A stretch of DNA of 64,000 bases from an uncultured Prevotellaceae bacterium. GTDB taxonomy: Bacteria; Bacteroidota; Bacteroidia; Bacteroidales; Bacteroidaceae. Below the pieces are notes generated by a model. That model was not told where the DNA came from. It ran no database searches and was given only the letters and a program-made list of their open reading frames with translations. Shown in pieces: positions 43,573-52,568 of the stretch. Each line of letters begins with the position of its first letter. The stretch's first letter is position 1. The translations under genes were made by a program, and so were the position numbers. The stretch covers positions 1-64,000 of the forward strand of contig CADAOD010000009.1 in NCBI GenBank assembly GCA_902789415.1, given 5' to 3'.

Positions 43573-44790
43573 GATTTTTGGGGCGGTGGCAGGCAGGTGG
43601 GTGCTCTTGATGCGCCAGGCCTTGGGGTAGAGGTTGTTGGCACGGTTGCCGATGTTTTTGACAGGTCCGAGCGGTTGCCCCTGATAGGTGATGGTGACGA
43701 TGCCACGAGGGGTATCGGGTGGCAGCACGAGTGCCTCGCCACGCAGATACTTGAGCGCTTCGGCGAAATCTACATCTACGCACACATCGCTCTTCTCAAA
43801 TTCGGCCTCGAGCACCTTAAGCTGCAGCTTTTTGGCGTTGAAAGGCTTTGGTTCTGAAGAACCAGCCTTGCGCAAAGCGCACACAAACAGACCTTCGCCA
43901 CGGGTGATGCCGGGGATGAAACGATAAACGGGCTCATGGAAGCCATCGAGCAGCGAACCTGTGATGTTCCATGAGGAATCTACTGGGATATCGAGCACTT
44001 GGGCATCGTAGGTATCCAGTATCCAACGGATATTCTCCTCGTTCTCCTTAGTATTATATGTACACGTACTATATATAAGCAAGCCGCCGGGGTTTAAGCA
44101 CTCCCAGGCATCGGCCACAATCTCGCGTTGCAGTTGCCAGCACTTCTCAACGTTCTGCGCACTCCACTCGCTGATGGCATTGGGATCCTTACGGAACATG
44201 CCCTCGCCCGAGCAGGGCACATCGCACAGAATGAAATCGAATTTTAGCTTGGCCTTGCGGAAATCGCGTGGGTAGTTGTTGGTGACGATGTGGTTTGGTG
44301 CGCCCCATTTGGTGACGTTCTCGAGCAGAATCTGGGCGCGATTGCCCATGGGCTCGTTGCTGATGAGCACGCAATCAGCAGGCAGCACACTACGCAGGGC
44401 AGTAGATTTGCCGCCAGGGGCTGCGCAGAGATCGAGAGCTAGTTGATAGTGGATAGTTGATAGTTGATAGTTTGGGGATGAACTGTCAACTGTTCGCAGG
44501 ATGTGGGTGACGAACATAGAGGAGGCCTCTTGTACGTAATAGCAGCCGGCATGGAGTAGGGGATCGAACGTGAACTGAGGACGACCTGCAAGATAATAAC
44601 CCTCGCTGCACCAAGGAACCTGACTATCAGAATGGTCAATGTTCCATGGTCCATGGTCAATGGCTATTCGTGGATTCACACGAATAGAAGTTGGCGCCTC
44701 CTCATCGAAGGCTCCTACAAAGCGATTATATCTCTCATCGCCCATGATACGGCGTGTTTCTGCTACGAAATCTGCTGGTAATTGTATCAT
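43561..44790 (-). CDS. RsmF-like rRNA cytosine-C5 methyltransferase
   Basis: This NOL1/NOP2/sun-family SAM-dependent enzyme (409 residues) methylates rRNA cytosines. Visible are the SAM site DLCAAPGGKSTAL, CDVPCSGEGMFRKD with the first catalytic Cys, and YSTCTYNTKENEENI with the nucleophile Cys. Two in-frame inserts are repeat derived: IDHGPWNIDH near residue 43 and PNYQLSTIHYQLA near residue 107, the latter right before the SAM motif. The start at 44790 (MIQLPADF) is chosen for family length; the frame is open 51 codons further upstream. Confidence 0.88.
   Translation of the reverse strand: MIQLPADFVAETRRIMGDERYNRFVGAFDEEAPTSIRVNPRIAIDHGPWNIDHSDSQVPWCSEGYYLAGRPQFTFDPLLHAGCYYVQEASSMFVTHILRTVDSSSPNYQLSTIHYQLALDLCAAPGGKSTALRSVLPADCVLISNEPMGNRAQILLENVTKWGAPNHIVTNNYPRDFRKAKLKFDFILCDVPCSGEGMFRKDPNAISEWSAQNVEKCWQLQREIVADAWECLNPGGLLIYSTCTYNTKENEENIRWILDTYDAQVLDIPVDSSWNITGSLLDGFHEPVYRFIPGITRGEGLFVCALRKAGSSEPKPFNAKKLQLKVLEAEFEKSDVCVDVDFAEALKYLRGEALVLPPDTPRGIVTITYQGQPLGPVKNIGNRANNLYPKAWRIKSTHLPATAPKIINV
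44441..44474. repeat. In-frame heptamer repeat, family 1, in the methyltransferase gene
   Basis: AGTTGAT, AGTGGAT, AGTTGAT, AGTTGAT, AGTTTGG. The coding strand reads NYQLSTIHYQLA without a stop, just ahead of the SAM motif. Confidence 0.8.
44631..44665. repeat. In-frame heptamer repeat, family 2, in the methyltransferase gene
   Basis: AATGGTC, AATGTTC, CATGGTC, CATGGTC, AATGGCT: five 7-bp units encoding a seven-residue period (IDHGPWN, IDH) on the minus strand. Confidence 0.8.
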
Positions 44791-44903
44791 TATATTGGAA
44801 ATTTGTGGCAAAATTAAAAAAAATCTGAGAAAAAACACTATCTTTGCAACTAATTTATGATTTGTTACGTCAAACAAGTGTAGAATTTTAAAACAAAGAA
44901 GAT

Positions 44904-45578
44904 ATGAAACAGTATTTAATCGCAATTGCCATGGTGCTCGCACTTAGCTCAAACGCTACTGCAACAGCACAGAAGCATCGCCACACGCCTCGTACTGAGC
45001 AGGTGAGCGATACAGTAAAGCACAACCAAGATGCCATCGAGGCATTCTCGGACACTACTGCTACTACAAACAGTAACGCTACGGACGACGATGACAACAC
45101 AACCTATCGCCATCGGGTGGTTGTAGAGGACGAAGATGCCGAGCAGGTGGTTAAGGGGATTTTTGGCGACATGGACGGCGCTGCCTTTATGGGCTTGCTC
45201 ATACCTATCCTGGCTATCGTATGTGTGGGATTCCTGTTGCCCGTTATCCTGGTGCTGCTGGTGTTCTACTTTATCAATCGCAACCGCAAAGAGAAGTACC
45301 GTCTGGCCGAAATGGCTATCAAGAACGGACAGCCTATACCCGATGCGCTGCTGAAGGAGCATAAGGACGACTGGGACAGCACCAGCTATAACGCAGGCAT
45401 ACGCCAGATGTTTACAGGCGTGGGATTGGCCATCTTCCTGGGCATAGTAGCCGGCGAAGTGGGATTTGGTATCGGCGCGCTGGTGTTCTTTATCGGACTG
45501 GGTAAGTGGTTCATAGCCCGCCAGGACAAGAATAACCGTGATAATTTTAACAACCAAAATATACAGAATTATGAATAA
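44904..45578 (+). CDS. DUF6249-like membrane protein
   Basis: The 224-residue protein has a signal-like N-terminus, an acidic low-complexity segment (about 40-75), two or three membrane spans (ILAIVCVGFLLPVILVLLVFYF near 100-121; GVGLAIFLGIVAG and GFGIGALVFFIGLG near 175-205) and a Lys/Asn-rich tail. The middle span is followed by RNRKEKYRLAEMAIKNG, typical of DUF6249. It is first in an operon with pspC, an ECF sigma factor and a DUF5056 protein, so it may relay envelope status. TATCTTTG (44839-44846) is a likely -7 element. Confidence 0.75.
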   Translation: MKQYLIAIAMVLALSSNATATAQKHRHTPRTEQVSDTVKHNQDAIEAFSDTTATTNSNATDDDDNTTYRHRVVVEDEDAEQVVKGIFGDMDGAAFMGLLIPILAIVCVGFLLPVILVLLVFYFINRNRKEKYRLAEMAIKNGQPIPDALLKEHKDDWDSTSYNAGIRQMFTGVGLAIFLGIVAGEVGFGIGALVFFIGLGKWFIARQDKNNRDNFNNQNIQNYE

Positions 45579-45768
45579 GCGACTGACTAGATCGAACGAT
45601 AGAGTGTTGGCTGGTGTTTGCGCAGGTATCGCAGAGTATCTGGATTTCGACCCAACCATGGTGCGCATAGCTTATGCATTCCTTACACTCTTTACATGTT
45701 TTAGTGGAATTTTATTCTACATTGTACTTTGGATTGTAATGCCAGAGAGAAATCTGATTGAACATTGA
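45571..45768 (+). CDS. PspC domain protein
   Basis: The 65-residue PspC-type membrane protein (NKRLTRSNDRVLAGVCAGIA, then one span FLTLFTCFSGILFYIVLWIVM) is related to phage-shock protein C, which senses envelope stress. Its ATG at 45571 lies eight bases inside the end of the preceding gene and its stop lies inside the heptamer repeat just before the sigma factor gene. It is thus translationally linked with both neighbours. Confidence 0.85.
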   Translation: MNKRLTRSNDRVLAGVCAGIAEYLDFDPTMVRIAYAFLTLFTCFSGILFYIVLWIVMPERNLIEH

Positions 45769-45776
45769 CCATTGAG
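45754..45776. repeat. Heptamer repeat between pspC and the sigma gene
   Basis: CTGATTG, AACATTG, ACCATTG: three units ending two bases before the sigma factor ATG; they contain the pspC stop codon. Confidence 0.55.
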
Positions 45777-46319
45777 ATGGCTAATTTAGGCGACATAGCA
45801 TTAGTGACACAGGTGGCGGTGTTCCACAACAAGCAGGCGTTTGACCAACTTGTGAGGAAGTACCAGTCGCCTGTGCGCAGGTTCTTCTTGAACCAGACGC
45901 TGGGCGATGAGCAGCTGAGCGACGACTTGGCACAGGAGACCTTTATTAAGGCCTATGTGAACATTACCAAGTTTCGTGGCATGAGCAGCTTTAAAACCTG
46001 GTTGATGCGTATCGCCTACAATGTGTTCTATGATCAGGTGCGCGCGAAACACCAAACCGATGATATCGAAGATTCGACAGCCGCTATGCGTGAAACTGCA
46101 CAGACGGGCAACCCGAACGTAAAGATGGACGTGAACGCCGCGATGGCGCTACTGAAACCCGATGAGCGCACCTGCATAACCCTACAGCTGATAGATGGCT
46201 ATCCCATCGACGAAATCAGCAAGATTACCGGCATAGCCGAAAATACTGTTAAATCGCATTTGAAACGAGGGAAAGACAAAATGGCTAACTATTTAAGAGA
46301 GAATGGATATGGAGGATAA
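45777..46319 (+). CDS. ECF-type RNA polymerase sigma factor
   Basis: The 180-residue sigma-70 family group IV factor has region 2 (AFDQLVRKYQSPVRRFFL; DDLAQETFIKAYVN; FKTWLMRIAYNVFYDQVR) and region 4 (MALLKPDERTCITLQLIDG; EISKITGIAENTVKSHLKRG). ATG 45777 is preferred; TTG 45765 upstream is in frame. The DUF5056 gene overlaps its 3' end by 17 bases and is the likely anti-sigma factor. The operon with DUF6249 and PspC suggests an envelope-stress regulon. Confidence 0.92.
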   Translation: MANLGDIALVTQVAVFHNKQAFDQLVRKYQSPVRRFFLNQTLGDEQLSDDLAQETFIKAYVNITKFRGMSSFKTWLMRIAYNVFYDQVRAKHQTDDIEDSTAAMRETAQTGNPNVKMDVNAAMALLKPDERTCITLQLIDGYPIDEISKITGIAENTVKSHLKRGKDKMANYLRENGYGG

Positions 46320-46692
46320 GAATGATATTTTACTGAAACAGTTGTTTGAACAGGCTGCACAGCAGCAGATAGAAGACAACGGGTTTACCGAGCGGGTGAT
46401 GATGAACCTGCCTGAGGTAAAAGAAAGTCGCGTGCGTTGCTATACACGACTCTGGACGATGTTCTGTGTAGTGATGGCCATACTGATTTTCTGGCTGGCC
46501 AGCGGTTGGAACATGATTGAGGGCTTGATGGCAGGTGGCAAGCACATGCTGATAAATACGCTCGAGGTGTTTATGCTGACTGCACCCACTACTGAGATAG
46601 AGATTAATCCTTGGACGGTGGTACTGCTGTTGGGCTTTGTATTATTTTTCCTGCCTTATCAAACATTCCGTAAGTTGTCCGCAACACTTTAA
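46303..46692 (+). CDS. DUF5056-like putative anti-sigma membrane protein
   Basis: The 129-residue protein has a soluble N-terminus, LLKQLFEQAAQQQIEDNGF with a helical look, and two membrane spans (MFCVVMAILIFWLASGW near 53; VVLLLGFVLFFLPYQTF near 107). It overlaps the sigma gene start-to-stop and probably binds sigma at the membrane. ATG at 46303 or 46309 is possible. Its 3' 89 bases overlap the convergent PorE gene, an unusually long antisense overlap. Confidence 0.75.
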   Translation: MDMEDKNDILLKQLFEQAAQQQIEDNGFTERVMMNLPEVKESRVRCYTRLWTMFCVVMAILIFWLASGWNMIEGLMAGGKHMLINTLEVFMLTAPTTEIEINPWTVVLLLGFVLFFLPYQTFRKLSATL

Positions 46693-48643
46693 ACTCGGTG
46701 CGTCGGTTCATCTGATGGCATTGTTCCTGCTGTTCCTCAGGGAGCGCGTTAATCATCTCTTCGGTGAGTACGTCGCCCTCCTTGAGGAACGGATATTTTT
46801 CGGCCACACGTGGTTTGATGCGCTTAGGCATGCTCTCGCCATAACCCTTTGGCGTAAGGCGATCGGCGGCTATGCCGTGGGCGATGAGATAGGCTACCAC
46901 GCTCTCGGCACGCTGCTGCGACAGACGTTCGTTGTAGGCATCAGATCCACGACAATCGGTATGGGCCGACAGCTCGATGGTTACGTTGGGATTCTGATTG
47001 AGCAGCACCACCAGTTGGTCGAGTGCCGTTTTTGACTCAGGGCGCAGCGTGGCCTTGTTGAAATCATAAAAGATATTCTCAATCAGCACAGGGGCTGAAA
47101 TATTGGCCAATGGGAACTGTAGCACGTACTCTTGCGACGCTTTTGCTGGCTGTACACGTATCTGCTGCTGATGGTTAAGATAGCCCTTGCAGGTGCCTAA
47201 CAGCACGTAATCTACATCGGGCTTGATCTCCTGCACAAACGAGCCATCGCTACGCACACTAAGCTTCAGGTTGGTGCCATCGTTGCCCACCATATATACT
47301 TGGGCAGCAGGCAGTTCGTAGCCATCCTGCTCGTATACCCAGCCCTTGATGGTTTGCACAATCTCTGGATTATAGAAACTGTAGATGTGGTCGAAACCAC
47401 GCAAATCGCCACGATTGGAACAGAAGAAACCCTGATTAAGCTTGCCCTCGAACGTCATGCCGAAATCATCGCCCTGCGAGTTAATGGGATAGCCGGGGTG
47501 GTTTATTTTGCGGCCGTCGGCCGTAAAATAAATATCTAAGCCTCCTAAGCCGGGGTGACCGTTGCTGGAGAAATAAAAATCGCCATTAGGACGGAAGGTG
47601 GGGAACATCTCGTCGCCAGGGGTGTTGATGGGCGCCCCCAGATTCTCCATCGCGCCCGCTTCGGTAGCGCTCAGCAGGCGGCAGCGCCAGATATCAACTC
47701 CGCCCATGCCGCCACTCATATCGCTGACGAAATACAGCCATTGTCCATCGGGACTCACAGCGGGGTGGGCGAAACTGCAGGTGGTATCGCTGGAGATGAT
47801 AAGCTCTTGAGGTTTGCTCCAGGCGGCATCGCTACGTTTCGACACCATGATACGGGCGTAACGCGGGTAGGTGGGGTCGGTTTGGCATTGGGTAAGGTAC
47901 ATCGTCTTGCCATCGGGCGAGAAGCAGCAGGCACCCTCGTCGAAGGCCGAGTTAAGCTCAGAGGCTATCACCTGCGGCTTGCCCCATTTGCCCTTCTCAT
48001 CCTTCTGGGCATAGAAGATGTCGGCACTCTTGGTGCCTGTGATGCCATTGACTTCGTCGCCCTGCGCCTGATTGCGGGTAGAGGTGAAGTAAAGCTGGTC
48101 GTCGGCATCGCCAGCTAACATGGGCGAGTAGTCGTCGCGTCGCGAGTTAAACAGGTCCATGCGCTTAACGGTATAGGCCGAGCCCTCCTTTTTCCACACA
48201 GGAGCTTTCTGGGCCGATTCCAGTCCCACCTTCGCCAGTTGTAGATGTAAACTATCACCTAACACCCTTAGGCTATCACCCGCTACAGCAAAAGCTTTTG
48301 CTGCCTCTTTATAATTACCGTTGCGCATATATAGCTGCGCTAAGTACAGATAGGTGAGCGAGTCGGCCTGCTTGTAGCGCACCACGTTTTTATAGGCGTT
48401 GATGGCCTTGTTGGTCTGGTTCAATCTGCGGTAGCACTCGGCCAATTTCATGGCGCGCTGTCCGCGGGTGGCACGCTCCTTGGTAGGTGTTTGGGCATAG
48501 GCTTTACGATACTGTTCGGCCGCATCGTAATACTCGCCCACAGCCCAGAACTTATCGCCCTTTTTCACAGCCTGATCGGCCCCACAACTACCAAGTACCA
48601 GGGCACACATTATTATATATATATACGTAACGAACTTTCTCAT
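46604..48643 (-). CDS. porE: PorE-like type IX secretion lipoprotein
   Basis: The 679-residue protein has lipoprotein signal (VLGSC), TPR helices (about 30-135), a PD40/WD40-like propeller (about 140-390), a carboxypeptidase-regulatory-like domain (about 415-500) and a C-terminal OmpA domain (about 530-650) with peptidoglycan-binding LSAHTDCRG and NRRTEFKVL. That order is PorE (PG1058 type), an anchor between the type IX secretion machine and the cell wall. The final about 26 residues extend past OmpA and lie antisense to the DUF5056 gene. Other T9SS genes are not nearby. Confidence 0.8.
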   Translation of the reverse strand: MRKFVTYIYIIMCALVLGSCGADQAVKKGDKFWAVGEYYDAAEQYRKAYAQTPTKERATRGQRAMKLAECYRRLNQTNKAINAYKNVVRYKQADSLTYLYLAQLYMRNGNYKEAAKAFAVAGDSLRVLGDSLHLQLAKVGLESAQKAPVWKKEGSAYTVKRMDLFNSRRDDYSPMLAGDADDQLYFTSTRNQAQGDEVNGITGTKSADIFYAQKDEKGKWGKPQVIASELNSAFDEGACCFSPDGKTMYLTQCQTDPTYPRYARIMVSKRSDAAWSKPQELIISSDTTCSFAHPAVSPDGQWLYFVSDMSGGMGGVDIWRCRLLSATEAGAMENLGAPINTPGDEMFPTFRPNGDFYFSSNGHPGLGGLDIYFTADGRKINHPGYPINSQGDDFGMTFEGKLNQGFFCSNRGDLRGFDHIYSFYNPEIVQTIKGWVYEQDGYELPAAQVYMVGNDGTNLKLSVRSDGSFVQEIKPDVDYVLLGTCKGYLNHQQQIRVQPAKASQEYVLQFPLANISAPVLIENIFYDFNKATLRPESKTALDQLVVLLNQNPNVTIELSAHTDCRGSDAYNERLSQQRAESVVAYLIAHGIAADRLTPKGYGESMPKRIKPRVAEKYPFLKEGDVLTEEMINALPEEQQEQCHQMNRRTEFKVLRTTYGMFDKAGKIIQSPTAVPPSKD

Positions 48644-48656
48644 ACTATTTTATAAA

Positions 48657-48690
48657 CGAAAAAGCAGGCGTTTTATTGCCTGCCTTTTAT
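48657..48690 (-). terminator. Intrinsic terminator of topB
   Basis: A GCAGGC / GCCTGC stem (48664-48669 with 48678-48683), followed on the minus strand by a T-run. It lies directly after the topB stop. Confidence 0.7.
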
Positions 48691-50780
48691 CATTTATCGT
48701 CGAGCGGAGCCCTAAAGGTGCATCCCTCTTTCCAAAGGGAGCAGCCATAGGCTGTTTTGCCCTTGATGATGTGACCCTGACCGCACACAGGACAAACATC
48801 GCCCTCTTTTACGCTGCCTACCTGGGCTTGGGGAACTGCTGCCTCCTGTTGCTTGGGTGCTGCGGCTTTTGCTTTACGGGTGGCTTTGGGCTTGGGTGCT
48901 GCTTCGGCCTTAGGCGATTTTACCTTCTTCAGGTCGGCATCCGACAGTACGGTTACACGACGGTTGGTGCTATCAGTCATCACCTCGTTAACAATCTCAG
49001 TTACCTGCTGTTTCAGTTCCTCGATAAACTGCTGGGCATCGTACTTCTGGTGCTCGATGTCGCGCAGCTTCTTCTCCCAGATACCTGTGAGCTCGCAGCT
49101 CTTGAGCAGTTCCTCGCGAATCAGGTCGATGAGCTCGATACCTGTCGGTGTGGCAATCAGGCGTTTGCGTTCGCGCTTGATATAGTGGCGCTTAAACAGC
49201 GTTTCGATAATGCCGGCACGACTTGATGGGCGACCGATGCCATTCTCCTTCATGGCGGCGCGCAGGGTCTCGTCCTCCACAAACTTACCTGCTGTTTCCA
49301 TCGCGCGCAGCAGCGAGGCCTCGTTATAGTAAGCGGGTGGGGTAGTCCACTTTTCTGTCAGCGTGGGCTTGTGGTCGCCACTTTCGCCCTTAACGAAGGT
49401 AGGAAGGGTTCTTTCCTCGTCATCCTGCTGTGGCTTTTCGTCGCCCTCTGTTTCTTTCTGCATCTTACCCTGAACCACACGCCAGCCTGGATCCAGAATC
49501 TCCTTACCTGTAACCTTAAACTCAACGGTCTCATCGCCCTTAACCTCGCCAAGAACGGTGGTGGTTGAGAACTTACAATCGGGCAGGAACACAGCGATAA
49601 AGCGGCGTGCTACCAGGTCGAATACCTTGCGCTCAACATCGGTCAGGTTCTGTGGCACCACGCCTGTAGGGATGATGGCATGGTGGTCGGTTACCTTCGA
49701 GGTGTCGAACACGCGCTTGGTCTTTTTCAGCGTTTTGCCACCAATAGGCTTGATAAACTCTGCGTATGGCTGAACGCCGTCGAACTTGGTTTGATACAAC
49801 CCGTTGAGCGTTTGCGGGCACTTGGGGTAGATATCATCGGATAGGTACTGCGTATCAACACGGGGGTAGGTGGTGTACTTTTTCTCGTACAGACTCTGAA
49901 TGAGGTTGAGCGTCATCTCGGCCGAATAGCCGAACTTGCGGTTACAATCCACCTGCAGCGAGGTAAGGTCGTACAGCTGTGGGGGCTGCTCCTTACCCTC
50001 TTTCTTCTCAACCTTAGTTACCTCGAACGGCTTGCCCTCGATGGTGGCAAAGGCTTTTTCGCCTTCCTCCTGCGAGGTGAACTTTCCCTTTGTGGCAGTA
50101 AAAGTGGTATCGCGATAAACGGTGGCCAGTACCCAGTAGGGCTCGGGCTTAAAGTTCTCAATCTCCTTCTGACGGTTCACGATGAGCGCCAGGGTAGGTG
50201 TTTGCACACGACCGATGGACAGCACCTGACGGTTCTGACCGTATTTAAGCGTGTATAAGCGGGTGGCGTTCATACCTAAAAGCCAGTCGCCAATAGCGCG
50301 GCTCAAGCCTGCCAGATACAAAGGCTGGTAATCGCCCTGATCCTTCAAACTGGCAAAACCCTCCTTGATGGCTTCGTCGGTCATCGACGAAATCCACAAG
50401 CGCTTAACGGGGCAGGTGGCTTTGGCCTTCTGCATCACCCATCGCTGAATAAGCTCTCCCTCCTGTCCGGCGTCGCCGCAGTTTACAATACCATCGGCTT
50501 TCTGCATCAAGCCCTCGATAATCTTAAACTGCTTCTCGATACCCTTATCGTTTATCAGCTTAATGCCAAAACGCTGTGGTATCATGGGTAGTTGGGTAAG
50601 CGCCCAGGGTTTCCAGGCTTGGGTATAATCGCCGGGCTCCTTGAGCGTGCACAGGTGTCCGAAGGTCCACGTTACTTGGTATCCGTTGCCCTCCATATAT
50701 CCATCGTGCGAGCTGTTGGCTCCCAGTATTCTTGCTATATCACGAGCTACACTCGGTTTCTCTGCTATACAAACAATCAT
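48690..50780 (-). CDS. topB: DNA topoisomerase III
   Basis: A type IA topoisomerase of about 696 residues that passes single strands through a tyrosine-linked break. The Toprim domain starts the protein (IVCIAEKPSVARDIARIL), with GDAGQEGELI as acidic site, SIGRVQTPTL, the catalytic Tyr in YEKKYTTYPRVDTQYLSDD, and a C-terminal zinc-ribbon-like CPVCGQGHIIKGKTAYGCS after a Lys/Ala-rich linker. The start at 50780 is chosen for the conserved N-terminus; 26 codons more are open upstream. CAAAGATA (50804-50811) gives a minus-strand -7 TATCTTTG. Confidence 0.9.
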   Translation of the reverse strand: MIVCIAEKPSVARDIARILGANSSHDGYMEGNGYQVTWTFGHLCTLKEPGDYTQAWKPWALTQLPMIPQRFGIKLINDKGIEKQFKIIEGLMQKADGIVNCGDAGQEGELIQRWVMQKAKATCPVKRLWISSMTDEAIKEGFASLKDQGDYQPLYLAGLSRAIGDWLLGMNATRLYTLKYGQNRQVLSIGRVQTPTLALIVNRQKEIENFKPEPYWVLATVYRDTTFTATKGKFTSQEEGEKAFATIEGKPFEVTKVEKKEGKEQPPQLYDLTSLQVDCNRKFGYSAEMTLNLIQSLYEKKYTTYPRVDTQYLSDDIYPKCPQTLNGLYQTKFDGVQPYAEFIKPIGGKTLKKTKRVFDTSKVTDHHAIIPTGVVPQNLTDVERKVFDLVARRFIAVFLPDCKFSTTTVLGEVKGDETVEFKVTGKEILDPGWRVVQGKMQKETEGDEKPQQDDEERTLPTFVKGESGDHKPTLTEKWTTPPAYYNEASLLRAMETAGKFVEDETLRAAMKENGIGRPSSRAGIIETLFKRHYIKRERKRLIATPTGIELIDLIREELLKSCELTGIWEKKLRDIEHQKYDAQQFIEELKQQVTEIVNEVMTDSTNRRVTVLSDADLKKVKSPKAEAAPKPKATRKAKAAAPKQQEAAVPQAQVGSVKEGDVCPVCGQGHIIKGKTAYGCSLWKEGCTFRAPLDDK

Positions 50781-50892
50781 ATATCTTTTTTCGTAATTTG
50801 GATGCAAAGATACAAAAATCAACGCTATTTTTAAACTTTTCGTGAGTTTTTTCGTCAATAAGTATAGAAATTAATCACATTATTATATTTAT

Positions 50893-52203
50893 ATGAGAAA
50901 ACTAATTATTATCGCTATCCTGATGGCCGCTACTACCATGGTGCATGCCAAATGCCGAAATGTGTTTGTAGAGATGGGATATAAGCCAGCTCAGGTAGAC
51001 GCTAAATTAAAAGAGGTGTTTAACGATGTGTTCCGTGGCCCCAACAAGGTGTACTTTGAGGTGGGCGACTCGATGGGCTATATTTCCGACATCAAGAATA
51101 ACGATGCCCGCACGGAGGGAATGTCGTATGGCATGATGATTGCCGTGCAGTTTGGCGAGAAAGATATTTTTGACCGTTTGTGGCGCTGGAGCAAGAAGTA
51201 CATGCAGCACCAGAGCGGCAATCGTGAGGGTTATTTTGCCTGGAGCTGTAAGACCGATGGCACGCATAATGCTGAGGGGGCTGCCAGCGATGGCGAGCTG
51301 TACTATATTACAGCCCTGATTTTTGCCTCGAACCGTTGGGGTAACAACACAGGTATTAACTATAAGGCCGAGGCGCAGCACATCTTGAACAGTATTCAGC
51401 CTAAGGAATATACACCAGAGCCACGCCCAGCTGGTTTCCCTGGATTTGGACCACAGCAGCAGGGACCTCAGAAGATGTACCTTATCGACCCGGAGACCAA
51501 GTTGATTACCTTTACCCCAGATGGCTTTGGTAACCGCTTTACCGACCCTTCGTACCACATACCCGCTTTCTACGAGGTGTGGGCTAAGTGGGCCGACGAC
51601 GGTAGAGCCGACCTGTGGAAGGAGTGCGCCCAGAAGAGTCGCGAGTTCCTGCACAAGGCCACACATCCTGTAACAGGACTGAATGCCGATATGTGCCAGT
51701 ATGATGGTAGCGAGATGCAGATGCCCCGTTGGCCAGGCATGCCTCAGCCCAAGCCGGGCGAGAAGCCTCGCCGTAATGGTAGCAACAACTTCCGCTACGA
51801 CTCGTGGCGTGTGCCCATGAACATTACACTTGATTACGAGTGGAGTGGGGCCGATGCTGAGTGGCAGCGTGGTTATGGCGAGCGCATCCAGAACTTCTTC
51901 TACTCGCAGGGCGTGGATACATTTGTTGACCAGTATCGCCCAGATGGCTCGCTACCCGAAGAGAACGAAATATTGCAAGCTGGCGGTTTCCGCAAGCTGC
52001 GTCACAGCATAGGATTAGTAAGCACAATAGCAGCTGCATCAATAATGTGCAAGCACGAAAAGAGTAAAGCGTTTGTTGACGCTCTTTGGAATGCCAAACA
52101 TGTGCCGTTTCAGGATGGTTATTTTGATGCATATTATGACGGTTTACTGAGATTATTTGCATTTATGCATTTATCTGGTAACTACCGTGAGATTGTTCCT
52201 TAG
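50893..52203 (+). CDS. Glycoside hydrolase family 8, Rex-like xylan enzyme
   Basis: The 436-residue exported enzyme (signal peptide to MVHA) matches GH8, with Glu75 in DARTEGMSYGMM as proton donor, Asp133 in GAASDGELYY and Asp303 in FRYDSWRVPMN as family-typical active-site residues. It is close to reducing-end xylose-releasing exo-oligoxylanase or xylanase, so it probably trims xylo-oligosaccharides in the periplasm. It is not flanked by SusC/SusD genes and so stands outside a polysaccharide locus. A terminator follows. Confidence 0.85.
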   Translation: MRKLIIIAILMAATTMVHAKCRNVFVEMGYKPAQVDAKLKEVFNDVFRGPNKVYFEVGDSMGYISDIKNNDARTEGMSYGMMIAVQFGEKDIFDRLWRWSKKYMQHQSGNREGYFAWSCKTDGTHNAEGAASDGELYYITALIFASNRWGNNTGINYKAEAQHILNSIQPKEYTPEPRPAGFPGFGPQQQGPQKMYLIDPETKLITFTPDGFGNRFTDPSYHIPAFYEVWAKWADDGRADLWKECAQKSREFLHKATHPVTGLNADMCQYDGSEMQMPRWPGMPQPKPGEKPRRNGSNNFRYDSWRVPMNITLDYEWSGADAEWQRGYGERIQNFFYSQGVDTFVDQYRPDGSLPEENEILQAGGFRKLRHSIGLVSTIAAASIMCKHEKSKAFVDALWNAKHVPFQDGYFDAYYDGLLRLFAFMHLSGNYREIVP

Positions 52204-52211
52204 GAGTGATG

Positions 52212-52246
52212 ATGGGCCCCGCCAAAAAGGTGGGGCTCATTCTTTT
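52212..52246 (+). terminator. Intrinsic terminator after the GH8 gene
   Basis: A 12-bp G/C-rich stem (52212-52223 with 52229-52240, loop AAAAA) followed by TTCTTTTT. Confidence 0.85.
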
Positions 52247-52367
52247 TGGGGGAGCATAAAATTTTTGCTTGACGACGAAAAAGGGTAAAAAACTGATGAT
52301 TTTGGGTTATTTTCTGTTCAAAATTCGGAAAATATTGCCATTTAAACAAAAATTAACAAGGAAAATT

Positions 52368-52398
52368 TTGTTAGTTCCAAAAAGTTGTTGTATATTTG
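52368..52398 (+). promoter_or_regulatory. Bacteroidetes promoter of the candidate sRNA
   Basis: TTTG (52368-52371), 19 bp, TATATTTG (52391-52398), with no gene for 240 bp downstream. Confidence 0.65.
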
Positions 52399-52403
52399 CA
52401 GCA

Positions 52404-52500
52404 GAAAAAGATTTTAATGGTTAAGGTTTATGGTTGATTAATTTAGTTTTTTAAGTAATTTTTGAGAAAGTGGTTCGTTGTGAAACGAGCCACTTTTGAT
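52404..52500 (+). ncRNA. Candidate small RNA or leader ending in a terminator
   Basis: About 97 nt lie between a consensus promoter and a hairpin AAAGTGGTTCGT - TGTG - AAACGAGCCACTTT (about 52467-52496) with a short T-rich end. Inside is a seven-codon frame (MVKVYG and stop). A separate promoter for the porin gene follows at 52569-52600, so this is not simply its untranslated leader. It could be a small RNA or an attenuator remnant. Rfam-type family not recognised. Confidence 0.5.
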
Positions 52501-52568
52501 TTGTATATGCATGAAACTATCGATTTTTATGTATAAATATAAAAAACTACAAGAATTTCGCTCAAAAT

